Shown here one piece after another: positions 57,294 to 63,840 of a stretch of DNA of 64,000 nucleotides. The translations under genes and the position numbers were made by a program. The notes under the pieces were generated by a model. The model made no database searches. It was not told the origin of the DNA and worked only from the letters and a program-made list of their open reading frames with translations. Position 1 is the stretch's first letter, and every line of letters begins with the position of its first letter. The DNA lies in the IMG/VR virus record IMGVR_UViG_3300020463_003399, positions 25,561 through 89,560 of that record; one strand, 5' to 3'. The stretch comes from a virus.

Positions 57294-57322
57294 TTGACAA
57301 CCACACATAAATATTGTATTCT
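57294..57322 (+). promoter_or_regulatory. Sigma70-like promoter with overlapping late-type box
   Basis: TTGACA and TATTCT are 17 bases apart; the spacer contains CATAAATAT (57306-57314), so the gene may be read at both early and late times. Confidence 0.75.
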
Positions 57323-57345
57323 TATAGAAAGAATATAGGTGAAAA

Positions 57346-58215
57346 GTGTCAGAAATCATAGAACAATTTAAAAAGTATAGAAAGCAGATAGACTTAGAGT
57401 TTCTATCAGATACCCATGTGCATTATTGTACGCCTTGTTATGGTGGACAAATATCAGAAGGATTTTTTCGTTCTTGGTCAAAAGCACATATGACGTATAC
57501 AAAATACGGCATTCCATATTCAGTAACTACATCAGCAAATGAATCTTTAGTAACAAGAGCAAGATGTCATATGGTTGCGTATATGATGGCAAATCCAAAA
57601 GCTACACACTTAATGTTTATTGATGCAGATATTAACTTTGATTGTATTGATATTTTACATATGGTACAACATGATAAAGATATTATTGTAGGTGCATATC
57701 CAAAGAAAGATTTAGATTGGCGTGAGTTTGAAAGAAAAGTACTTCAAGGTAAACAACGTAGTGTTGAAGAATTGAAATCATTAGGTTCTAAGTATGCATT
57801 AAATTTTGATTGGATTGTAAACGAAGAAACTAATGAAAGAGAAATTGACGTAAAAGACGGATTGATAAAACTAAAAGATGCGGCTACAGGATTTATGTTA
57901 ATCAAACGTGAAGTATTTCTTAAAATGATGGACGCATATCCTGACTTATATTTTCATAATGATTTAGAATTACCAGAAAACGAAGCCAAATACACTTATC
58001 TATTTTTTGATGCTATGCATGAAAAAGAAACAAAAAGATATCTATCAGAAGATTATGCTTTTTGTAGAAGATGGCAAGCATTAGGTGGCGAGGTTTGGTT
58101 AGATCCACTTATTAAACTGGATCATATAGGTCACTTTACGTTTCCTGGTGAAATCAGTAAATTGTTTATGTCAACAAATAGTACTAACTCACCCTCAGAT
58201 GAGTTAGATACTTAA
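57346..58215 (+). CDS. GT2-type glycosyltransferase
   Basis: A 289-residue glycosyltransferase of the GT-A fold: the metal/sugar-nucleotide motif is FIDADINFD (Asp93-x-Asp95) and a later acceptor or base motif is LSEDYAFCRRWQALGG. It begins with GTG at 57346 after TAGGTG. Related phage enzymes modify DNA bases or surface glycans. Ends before the minus-strand mini-gene cluster. Confidence 0.8.
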   Translation: MSEIIEQFKKYRKQIDLEFLSDTHVHYCTPCYGGQISEGFFRSWSKAHMTYTKYGIPYSVTTSANESLVTRARCHMVAYMMANPKATHLMFIDADINFDCIDILHMVQHDKDIIVGAYPKKDLDWREFERKVLQGKQRSVEELKSLGSKYALNFDWIVNEETNEREIDVKDGLIKLKDAATGFMLIKREVFLKMMDAYPDLYFHNDLELPENEAKYTYLFFDAMHEKETKRYLSEDYAFCRRWQALGGEVWLDPLIKLDHIGHFTFPGEISKLFMSTNSTNSPSDELDT

Positions 58216-58216
58216 G

Positions 58217-58264
58217 TTATTTTCCGTTAATAAAGTCTAGTTCGTCATCAGTGTAAGGCCACAT
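58217..58264 (-). CDS. 15-residue peptide with strong ribosome site
   Basis: A minus-strand frame of 15 codons (MWPYTDDELDFINGK) preceded by GAGGAG at ideal distance. It is very short, but the ribosome site is the best in this cluster, and the stop lies against the end of the glycosyltransferase gene. It could be a micropeptide or a leader for RNA stability. Confidence 0.4.
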   Translation of the reverse strand: MWPYTDDELDFINGK

Positions 58265-58358
58265 GATGCATCTCCTCTTTTCTTTTATTTTTTTTATCTA
58301 AAATACCTCTTCCAGCATCACTAGATATTATTATACTTGATACTAAACCTAGTATCAT
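58248..58358 (-). CDS. 36-residue membrane-type peptide (doubtful)
   Basis: A minus-strand frame starting MILGLVSSIIISSDAGRG and ending in a charged tail. It overlaps the 15-residue peptide in another frame and has no clear Shine-Dalgarno. Listed because the compact packing of this cluster would otherwise leave a gap. Confidence 0.25.
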   Translation of the reverse strand: MILGLVSSIIISSDAGRGILDKKNKRKEEMHHVALH

Positions 58359-58374
58359 AAAGATGCGAATGAAT

Positions 58375-58497
58375 TTAGGCTATCTCCTTGCCACACATTA
58401 AGTCTTTCGCTTTTTTGTGATGGCCTTGTCTTGCTAATTCAGTCGCCGCTCTCATACGTCCAATATGTTCAAACCATGCAAGTAATCTTTTAACCAT
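58375..58497 (-). CDS. 40-residue basic peptide
   Basis: A minus-strand frame encoding MVKRLLAWFEHIGRMRAATE then LARQGHHKKAKDLMCGKEIA. It has the look of short phage/bacterial helical peptides of DUF1127- or DUF3563-like type. The ribosome site (AAAGGTTGG) is weak. It lies four bases from the next upstream gene and keeps the tight spacing of this cluster. Confidence 0.45.
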   Translation of the reverse strand: MVKRLLAWFEHIGRMRAATELARQGHHKKAKDLMCGKEIA

Positions 58498-58500
58498 ATA

Positions 58501-58662
58501 CTAGATCCAACCTTTCAGATTTGGATTTACGTTACCGTATGTTAAATTCTTTTGTCTTTGTTCTAAGTCAACCAAATCTACAGAATTGCTTAGATAGACA
58601 TCAACTGGTGTAGTTGATTCCCAACCCCATTTAAAAGTAAAAAGTCTTTTTATAAAGTTCAT
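58501..58662 (-). CDS. 53-residue DUF3563-like peptide
   Basis: A minus-strand frame with GGAG nine bases before the ATG. The segment VDVYLSNSVDLVDLEQRQKN resembles the YLA.A.DL.DLE.R motif I recall for DUF3563, which occurs in small bacterial proteins of unknown function. Basic N-terminus MNFIKRLFTFKWGW. Confidence 0.55.
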   Translation of the reverse strand: MNFIKRLFTFKWGWESTTPVDVYLSNSVDLVDLEQRQKNLTYGNVNPNLKGWI

Positions 58663-58676
58663 TATTAGTTCTCCTA

Positions 58677-58859
58677 TTAGTTTTTAATTCTATTCGTTTT
58701 ATGCCAAGTTGGTGCTTTCCCTGTCAAACACATTTGTTCGTAGGCATACTTCCAATCTTTTTTGTATTCTGTTTTCGCCCATATCAAAAACTCTCTGTGG
58801 CGTGGCTTTTCACTATCCGCAAAGACATTAAGTAGGGCATCGAAAAAATTCGTTACCAT
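58677..58859 (-). CDS. 60-residue peptide heading the minus-strand cluster
   Basis: A minus-strand frame encoding MVTNFFDALLNVFADSEKPR then a Trp/Lys-rich part (HREFLIWAKTEYKKDWKYAY). GGAGTTAGAG lies directly before the ATG. It is the first gene behind the GC-rich structured leader at 58870-59020. Function unknown. Confidence 0.55.
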   Translation of the reverse strand: MVTNFFDALLNVFADSEKPRHREFLIWAKTEYKKDWKYAYEQMCLTGKAPTWHKTNRIKN

Positions 58860-58869
58860 TCTCTAACTC

Positions 58870-59020
58870 CGTTCCAAATTGTAGATGCTTAAGGTAAGCA
58901 ATACCCCGGTCTCTCCCGGCGCCGCTCTTGTAAGGCATGGGTTATGCCACGGTCTTTCCCTGTCGCCAACACAGTGTAAACTTTTGGGAAGTATCGCAAC
59001 TGTGTCCACTTCTATTTAGT
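58870..59020 (-). ncRNA. GC-rich structured leader or small RNA with imperfect internal repeat
   Basis: Bases 58860-59186 contain no convincing gene. The core (58904-58967) is about two-thirds GC in a genome near one third. Read on the minus strand it holds hairpins ACACAGT/ACTGTGT, GGCAT/ATGCC and GGTA/TACC, and two similar units, one with GGGAAAGACCGTGGCAT and one with GGGAGAGACCGGGGTAT, each followed by a hairpin. It lies directly upstream of the minus-strand peptide cluster. I cannot match it to a known riboswitch; strand and function are inferred. Confidence 0.4.
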
Positions 59021-59134
59021 CTAAATATGTTTGAAAAGTGACAGAATTACTGTTTTTTTTCGACAATCCCGGTATGTCATAAACGCAGGGCTAAAGCATA
59101 GCTTGTATAACTTATGAACATATCAATTTATCTA

Positions 59135-59163
59135 TTGCTTTTTGTTTCAGAATGTGATATTAT
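59135..59163 (+). promoter_or_regulatory. Sigma70-like promoter of the yggX operon
   Basis: TTGCTT and TATTAT are 17 bases apart, about 23 bases before the ATG at 59187. It starts a plus-strand operon of at least eight genes. Confidence 0.72.
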
Positions 59164-59186
59164 AGATATAATAATACGAGAAAACC

Positions 59187-59483
59187 ATGGAATATAAAAC
59201 AGTACATTGCGTAAAATATAACAAGGAACTACGTGCCTTAGATAAAGCACCTTTTCCAGGACCTGCAGGTAAAGAAATATTTGAAAAAGTTTCTGAACAA
59301 GCATGGAATGATTGGCTAAATTTTCAAACAATTCTTATTAATGAAAATAGATTAAATCTTATGGAAGAGAATGCAAGAGATTTTTTAACAAAACAAAGAA
59401 ATAAGTTTTTCTTTGAGCCAGGAGAATTAGATATGCCAGAACAATTTGTAGATCCTAACAAAGTGCCTGATTTGAAATCGTGA
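59187..59483 (+). CDS. yggX: Fe(II)-trafficking / oxidative-damage protection protein YggX
   Basis: The 98-residue protein matches YggX along its length: [57 protein letters not shown] and FFFEPGELD. YggX limits iron-dependent oxidative damage and supports Fe-S proteins. The conserved Cys is near the N-terminus (HCVKY). It is the first gene of the operon and ends with an overlapping GTG start of the next gene (GTGA). With SufB and the SufT-like protein it is the third iron-related gene of the phage. Confidence 0.92.
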   Translation: MEYKTVHCVKYNKELRALDKAPFPGPAGKEIFEKVSEQAWNDWLNFQTILINENRLNLMEENARDFLTKQRNKFFFEPGELDMPEQFVDPNKVPDLKS

Positions 59484-60094
59484 CACTTACAGTTATTAAC
59501 AATGAGTATCCAGTATGGGAAGTACAAGGGTTTCATCTACCCGTATTAGATATAGAATGGCCAGAAGAAAACTTAACTGCTAGTAACCTGCCAGTGAATA
59601 AAAGGAGAGTACCTGCATCGTTAGATGAAAACAGTGACAATCATAGAAACTTTGCAAGACATTGGGATTCACATACGAAAGATATCTGGGAGCATTTGTG
59701 TTTAGATAACACTATAAAGAATGAACAACCAGAAATACTAGGTGCTTGGCCTAGAGGATTTAAAAATTTCAAATGGGGAGGTGCAATGCATTCTCTACAT
59801 GTTATAAAAGACAAAAACGAATTTAAAATGACTGGACATATGGATAATAGAGAAGTAGTAGGAGTATTGATTATCAATTTACAAGACAATCCTCCAGGTA
59901 CTGGAACTACTTTTCATACAAAACCATATTCAAAAAACGATGAAAATGTATGGTATGAAGGACCAACAGAGCAATTTTCTGGTATATTCATGATTAATAA
60001 TTGGAATACATGGCATAGTGTACGAAACATGAGTGGTAAAGATAGATATATTGGTTATCAGACTTTAAACATTGCCAGCTTTTTTAGAGGATAA
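59480..60094 (+). CDS. 2-oxoglutarate/Fe(II)-oxygenase-like protein C
   Basis: A 204-residue protein with the Fe(II) facial triad His120-x-Asp122 ([20 protein letters not shown]) and His179 ([13 protein letters not shown]), and Arg189 (KDRYIGYQ) for 2-oxoglutarate. It is not a close copy of the two oxygenase-like proteins at 31536 and 32134. Starts with GTG overlapping the yggX stop. YggX as neighbour fits an iron-dependent enzyme. Substrate unknown. Confidence 0.7.
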   Translation: MTLTVINNEYPVWEVQGFHLPVLDIEWPEENLTASNLPVNKRRVPASLDENSDNHRNFARHWDSHTKDIWEHLCLDNTIKNEQPEILGAWPRGFKNFKWGGAMHSLHVIKDKNEFKMTGHMDNREVVGVLIINLQDNPPGTGTTFHTKPYSKNDENVWYEGPTEQFSGIFMINNWNTWHSVRNMSGKDRYIGYQTLNIASFFRG

Positions 60095-60095
60095 A

Positions 60096-60494
60096 ATGGA
60101 ACTTTACTTAAAAGAACACATATCAGAAGATTGCGTAAATTCAAATGGAACTGTTAGAGGTGCTAAGTTATTTCAAATGGCAGACGAAACTGCATTTTCA
60201 TTAATCAATGAAAAGTTCTCAAAATATAGAGAAAATATAATGGCAGTTACTAACTATGCAGATATGAAGTTTATTGCACCTATGTATAGATATGGGTTTG
60301 TTTTAGGATATGGTGAAGTAATAGATGTCAATCCAGCAAGGATAAATATAGGAATAGAACTAATGTTTAGAAAACCAAAAGACGTTGATTGGGTTAAGTG
60401 TCTAACTGGTACATTTAGTTTTTCTTGTATCAGTAGAGATACAAAAACCCTAAAACGATTGTCGAAAGAGGACATAAATGAAATTCAAGGCTAA
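60096..60494 (+). CDS. Hotdog-fold acyl-thioesterase
   Basis: A 132-residue single hotdog domain: the long helix GAKLFQMADETAFSLINEKF with the acidic catalytic-type ADETA, the strand ADMKFIAPMYRYGFVLGYGE and VNPARINIGIELMFR. This is the layout of 4-hydroxybenzoyl-CoA or YciA-type thioesterases, which hydrolyse acyl-CoA or acyl-ACP. AGAGGA lies before ATG 60096. It overlaps the epimerase gene by 17 bases. Confidence 0.75.
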   Translation: MELYLKEHISEDCVNSNGTVRGAKLFQMADETAFSLINEKFSKYRENIMAVTNYADMKFIAPMYRYGFVLGYGEVIDVNPARINIGIELMFRKPKDVDWVKCLTGTFSFSCISRDTKTLKRLSKEDINEIQG

Positions 60495-61389
60495 AGTCTT
60501 AGTTACAGGCGGTGCAGGATATATAGGGAAAGAAGTTGTAAATGAGTTGATAACCTCTGGATATGAGGTAACAGTTTTAGATAAAAAAGAAAATCCATTT
60601 GACCAAAAAGTAAGATACATACAGGGCGATTTACAAAATCCTGCTCGTTGTGTTATGGCAAGTGCAAATCAAGACTACGTAATTCATCTAGCGGCAAAAC
60701 CACGTATACCTGAAAGTTTTCATAATCCAGATGAATACTTTGAAAACAATGTAGACGGGACTAGAAATATTTTAACTGCCGCAAGTGCAGTAGGGGTAAG
60801 AAAGTTTGTATATGCAAGTAGTAGTTCAGTATATGGAAATAACCCTACTCCTCACAAACCATATCATAAACCAGATCCATTAAACTACTATGCAATGACA
60901 AAATTGTTTGGTGAGCATATGTGTAAACAATATAAGATTATGTTTAATCTTACGTTTACTATATTAAGATTCTTTACAGTTTATTCAGAAAATCAACCTA
61001 ATACAAATACAGGTGGATTAATGATTGGTAAGTTTGCAAGATTGGCTAAAGAAGGTAAGCCATTAACAGTACATGGTGACGGAAAATATCTGAGAGACTA
61101 TATTCATGTATCAGACGTAGCTAAAGCAGTAGTATGTTCTTTAGAATCAAAAGTAAGAAACGAAACTTTTAATGTAGGTACAGGACAAAATATATCAGTG
61201 AATGAAGTTGTTGATATGATAAAAGAAATCAAACCAGATGTTGAAGTAGAATACGAAGCACATCCTAAAGGATATGCAAAAGATACTCTAGCAGATATAG
61301 TAAAAGTCAAAAAGTTACTAGGCTGGAGTCCAACTATTATGCCACAAGAAGGTATCAAAGAAACACTTAAAAAATTATTACAAGAATGA
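60478..61389 (+). CDS. NAD-dependent sugar epimerase/dehydratase
   Basis: An extended short-chain dehydrogenase of 303 residues. The NAD-binding Gly motif is TGGAGYIG at residues 10-17; the catalytic Ser is in YASSSSVYG and the Tyr-x3-Lys at Tyr138-Lys142 (YYAMTK). The C-terminal part (LRDYIHVSDVAKAVV, FNVGTGQNISVNEVV) is that of UDP-sugar 4-epimerases. Probably alters a nucleotide sugar for glycan or surface modification, possibly with the glycosyltransferase at 57346. Stop overlaps the next ATG. Confidence 0.9.
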   Translation: MKFKAKVLVTGGAGYIGKEVVNELITSGYEVTVLDKKENPFDQKVRYIQGDLQNPARCVMASANQDYVIHLAAKPRIPESFHNPDEYFENNVDGTRNILTAASAVGVRKFVYASSSSVYGNNPTPHKPYHKPDPLNYYAMTKLFGEHMCKQYKIMFNLTFTILRFFTVYSENQPNTNTGGLMIGKFARLAKEGKPLTVHGDGKYLRDYIHVSDVAKAVVCSLESKVRNETFNVGTGQNISVNEVVDMIKEIKPDVEVEYEAHPKGYAKDTLADIVKVKKLLGWSPTIMPQEGIKETLKKLLQE

Positions 61390-61496
61390 CATTTTTTCAA
61401 GGATTAGGTTTGCTATTTATAGGACTAACAGTAATGTTAATTGCAGGTATAATCTTTTCAATAATAGTATCAAAACAACAAAAGAAGGACAAATGA
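61386..61496 (+). CDS. 36-residue single-span membrane peptide
   Basis: A frame opening in the epimerase stop codon (ATGA) and closing in the next start (ATGA). It encodes one membrane helix (LLFIGLTVMLIAGIIFSIIV) and a basic tail (SKQQKKDK). The double overlap argues that it is a real translated peptide. Function unknown. Confidence 0.65.
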   Translation: MTFFQGLGLLFIGLTVMLIAGIIFSIIVSKQQKKDK

Positions 61497-61801
61497 ACGA
61501 GTACGTAAAAAAACTAGATGAAAAAATAAAAGAATTGAATTCTACAAGAGTATTCAAGAAAGTTACTCCTAAGGGAGACTTATCTTGGTATGTCAAGTGG
61601 GTAGCAAGTTTTCTGATATTGTTAGCAGTAGTCTTTAGAAGTATTGGTGTTCATGAACTAGATATGTGGTTCAGTATACTTGGGACTTTAGGTTGGTTTT
61701 GGGTTGGAATGCTTTGGCACGATAGAGCATTAATTATGTTAAACGGTACATTGACTACTTTGTTAGCAATGGGATTAGTAAAATTATACTTTGGAGCGTA
61801 A
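61493..61801 (+). CDS. Small membrane protein
   Basis: A 102-residue protein with two or three hydrophobic spans (WVASFLILLAVVFRSIGVHE, WFSILGTLGWFWVGMLW, LTTLLAMGLVKLYF) after a charged 35-residue N-terminus. Start overlaps the previous stop; ends one base before the deformylase start. Unknown role. Confidence 0.65.
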   Translation: MNEYVKKLDEKIKELNSTRVFKKVTPKGDLSWYVKWVASFLILLAVVFRSIGVHELDMWFSILGTLGWFWVGMLWHDRALIMLNGTLTTLLAMGLVKLYFGA

Positions 61802-62311
61802 ATGAAATATAAACTGATAGATGAACAAGATCCAAGATTAAGACAAAGATGTGAGCCTCATAACATTACTAAAGAGACAGAGCAATTAGTATATGATATG
61901 ATTGTGACAATGGAAGAACACGATGGTATTGGACTAGCGGCACCTCAAGTTGGTGTAATGGAAAGAATATTTGTTATAGGTCACAAAGATACTGGATATG
62001 TAGTTTGTATAAATCCAACATGGAAAGCTATAGATGATGCAGAAAGAGAGTCATTTTTAGAAGGTTGTTTAAGTTTCCCTTTGTTAGAAATGAATGTATT
62101 AAGATATAATAAAGTACAATGTACATTTACTAATCTAAAAGGCGAAACATCAACTAAACAATTTACTGGTGTATGGGCTCAAGCAATACAACATGAACAT
62201 GACCACTTAGAAGGTATAACATTTGATACTAGAGTTCCAGAGAATATATTAAGTACTGCAAAAGCATTACGTAAAGAGAAATTAAAAAACATTAAAGATA
62301 GTGATGCATAA
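61802..62311 (+). CDS. def: Peptide deformylase
   Basis: Removes the formyl group from nascent proteins. The three motifs are intact: GIGLAAPQ at residues 42-49, EGCLS at 87-91 and QHEHDHLEG at 130-138 with the metal-binding HExxH. 169 residues is the bacterial full length. Phage deformylases are known in marine phages and may favour processing of viral or photosystem proteins in their hosts. Last base is the first of the next gene. Confidence 0.94.
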   Translation: MKYKLIDEQDPRLRQRCEPHNITKETEQLVYDMIVTMEEHDGIGLAAPQVGVMERIFVIGHKDTGYVVCINPTWKAIDDAERESFLEGCLSFPLLEMNVLRYNKVQCTFTNLKGETSTKQFTGVWAQAIQHEHDHLEGITFDTRVPENILSTAKALRKEKLKNIKDSDA

Positions 62312-63150
62312 TGAACTTTTCAGAGTATACATTACTCAGTGTTGGCGATAGTTTCGCATTTGGACAAGGAACTGTTCAACACCCTACTTTCATACAAGGA
62401 ATAAGTGCAGACTCAGATGATGAACAACGTCAAGAGTGGAAGAAAGTGTGCAACAGTAATTCTTATGTCAAGCATATAGAGACAGAACTAAACTTCAAAC
62501 AATCAGTAAATCTTGCACTACCAGGGTGTAGTGATGAATTGTCATTAATAAATCTAGAAGTTTGGTTAAAGAAAAATCCGAAAGAAAAAGTATTTCTACT
62601 TTTTAGTCTGACAGACCCACAACGACAAATATATTTCGATAAAGAAAAACAAGTAGACTTTCTCAATACATTTAAGTACACAAGTGAGATAGCTAAAGGA
62701 GGTGGGTTAGATTACTATTATGGTGTACTGAATAATGATATTAGTTTAACTTTTAAAACTTATCAGTTTAGAAAAACATTGAAACGTTTTCTTGATATAT
62801 CTAATATCGAACATTATATATTTTATCCTCGTGATAATATGGACGAAAGAATAGTAAAAAGAAGAAAGCACTGGAATAAAACAATAGATACAGGTATTGA
62901 CCATTGGAACAAACTTGGAATAGCAGAAGATTTTAAAGACTGGTTAAACAACATCGAAGATGAAAAAACGTTAGGTAATAACTATCTAACTATCAATAAA
63001 CTCTTATCCATAACAAAAGAAGTAACGATATTTGACTGGCTCAAAAAGTCAGGGAATCCGCTATCTTCTTACGATAATCATTACAATAAGTACGCACATA
63101 ATCAGATAGGAACGTTCATTTCCACACAAATAAGACAAATTAACGCATAA
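62311..63150 (+). CDS. SGNH/GDSL-type hydrolase
   Basis: A 279-residue protein with SGNH motifs: GDSFAFGQG (Ser14) at the N-terminus, ALPGCSDE with an Asn/Gly-type turn (NLALPG), and a C-terminal DNHYNKYAHN giving the Asp-x2-His pair. Such enzymes hydrolyse ester or acyl groups on lipids, glycans or proteins. With the neighbouring thioesterase, epimerase and oxygenase it suggests acyl-group editing of a glycan or lipid. Last gene of the yggX operon. Confidence 0.72.
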   Translation: MNFSEYTLLSVGDSFAFGQGTVQHPTFIQGISADSDDEQRQEWKKVCNSNSYVKHIETELNFKQSVNLALPGCSDELSLINLEVWLKKNPKEKVFLLFSLTDPQRQIYFDKEKQVDFLNTFKYTSEIAKGGGLDYYYGVLNNDISLTFKTYQFRKTLKRFLDISNIEHYIFYPRDNMDERIVKRRKHWNKTIDTGIDHWNKLGIAEDFKDWLNNIEDEKTLGNNYLTINKLLSITKEVTIFDWLKKSGNPLSSYDNHYNKYAHNQIGTFISTQIRQINA

Positions 63151-63154
63151 ATAT
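63146..63154 (+). promoter_or_regulatory. Late-type box overlapping SGNH stop codon
   Basis: CATAAATAT includes the TAA stop of the SGNH gene and is 49 bases before the next ATG. The leader holds a hairpin (CAGGG/CCCTG with AGA/TCT, 63159-63181) right before GGAAGGAG. Confidence 0.5.
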
Positions 63155-63194
63155 ATAACAGGGTAGAACAACTCTTCCCTGGAAGGAGAATACT

Positions 63195-63356
63195 ATGATT
63201 AAATGGATTAAGAATAGAAGTAAAGAAAGAACAACTTGGGACGGTGCAGTATGTATCGCTCTAGGTCTCATGATTTTATTTATGGCTCCATTGGCAAAAA
63301 TAGCGGCAGGTATTGCTATTGCCTGGGGTGCGTGGACTATCTGGAAATCAGAGTAA
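63195..63356 (+). CDS. 53-residue membrane protein
   Basis: A frame with excellent Shine-Dalgarno GGAAGGAG. It encodes a basic N-terminus (MIKWIKNRSKERTTWDG), and two closely spaced hydrophobic stretches (AVCIALGLMILFMAPLAKIA, then AGIAIAWGAWTIW). Topology of a small holin or membrane modulator; no direct evidence. Confidence 0.65.
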   Translation: MIKWIKNRSKERTTWDGAVCIALGLMILFMAPLAKIAAGIAIAWGAWTIWKSE

Positions 63357-63382
63357 ACACTAACTAAGGGAATGACACCCTG

Positions 63383-63607
63383 ATGACTGACGAATTCAGG
63401 AAAGAAGCATACAGACTCTTTTGGCTTGTTAAGGGCCATTTAGGGTGTCATACATGGTCAGATAAAGAAATTATCAAAATGGAAGATAGTTATTTTAGAA
63501 GGCTATGGATATCAGGAGGCAACGGAGCTCCGTTGTATGAGTATGAAGAAGGATTTGAAGAAGCATATGAGGCCCTGGAGTGGAAGAAAAACGAACACCA
63601 AGACTAA
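63383..63607 (+). CDS. Small acidic protein
   Basis: A 74-residue protein (MTDEFRKEAYRLFWLVKGHL, YEYEEGFEEAYEALEWKKNE) with an acidic end. No family. Overlaps the following gene by 28 bases. Confidence 0.5.
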   Translation: MTDEFRKEAYRLFWLVKGHLGCHTWSDKEIIKMEDSYFRRLWISGGNGAPLYEYEEGFEEAYEALEWKKNEHQD

Positions 63608-63840
63608 TTCTTTTATCTGAATTTCTAGACCAGAGTAAAAGAAAAGAACAAGAGATTACTTTTTACGAGAAAGAGTTAAAAGTAATAGAACAAAAGCTAT
63701 ATTGGCTACGCCGAGAAAAAGACTTAACAGAAACTATCATATCAATAATTTCACAAGAAAAAGTTTTAGATATCAAAGAAGAAATGGAAAAGAGACTATT
63801 AGATAATAAAGGCGCACCTGAAGATGAAGAACATATTTAA
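63580..63840 (+). CDS. Small coiled-coil protein
   Basis: An 86-residue protein with a strong coiled-coil (EQEITFYEKELKVIEQKLYW). The GTG at 63580 is the first start in frame; translation could be coupled to the previous gene. Unknown function. Confidence 0.5.
   Translation: MEEKRTPRLILLSEFLDQSKRKEQEITFYEKELKVIEQKLYWLRREKDLTETIISIISQEKVLDIKEEMEKRLLDNKGAPEDEEHI

Noticed and set aside
58862-58880. Possible glutamine riboswitch (GGAACGGAGTTAGAG before the minus-strand ATG)
   Set aside because: The downstream-peptide/glnA motif needs a longer conserved GGACGGAAGTA and paired upstream segment, which are not present; the stretch is explained as a Shine-Dalgarno. ACGGAG also occurs before other starts here.
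58940-58985. c-di-GMP-I riboswitch resemblance (GCGACAGGGAAAGACC)
   Set aside because: Only a short loop resembles the aptamer; the second conserved segment and overall pairing are missing, so I report it as an unassigned structured element.
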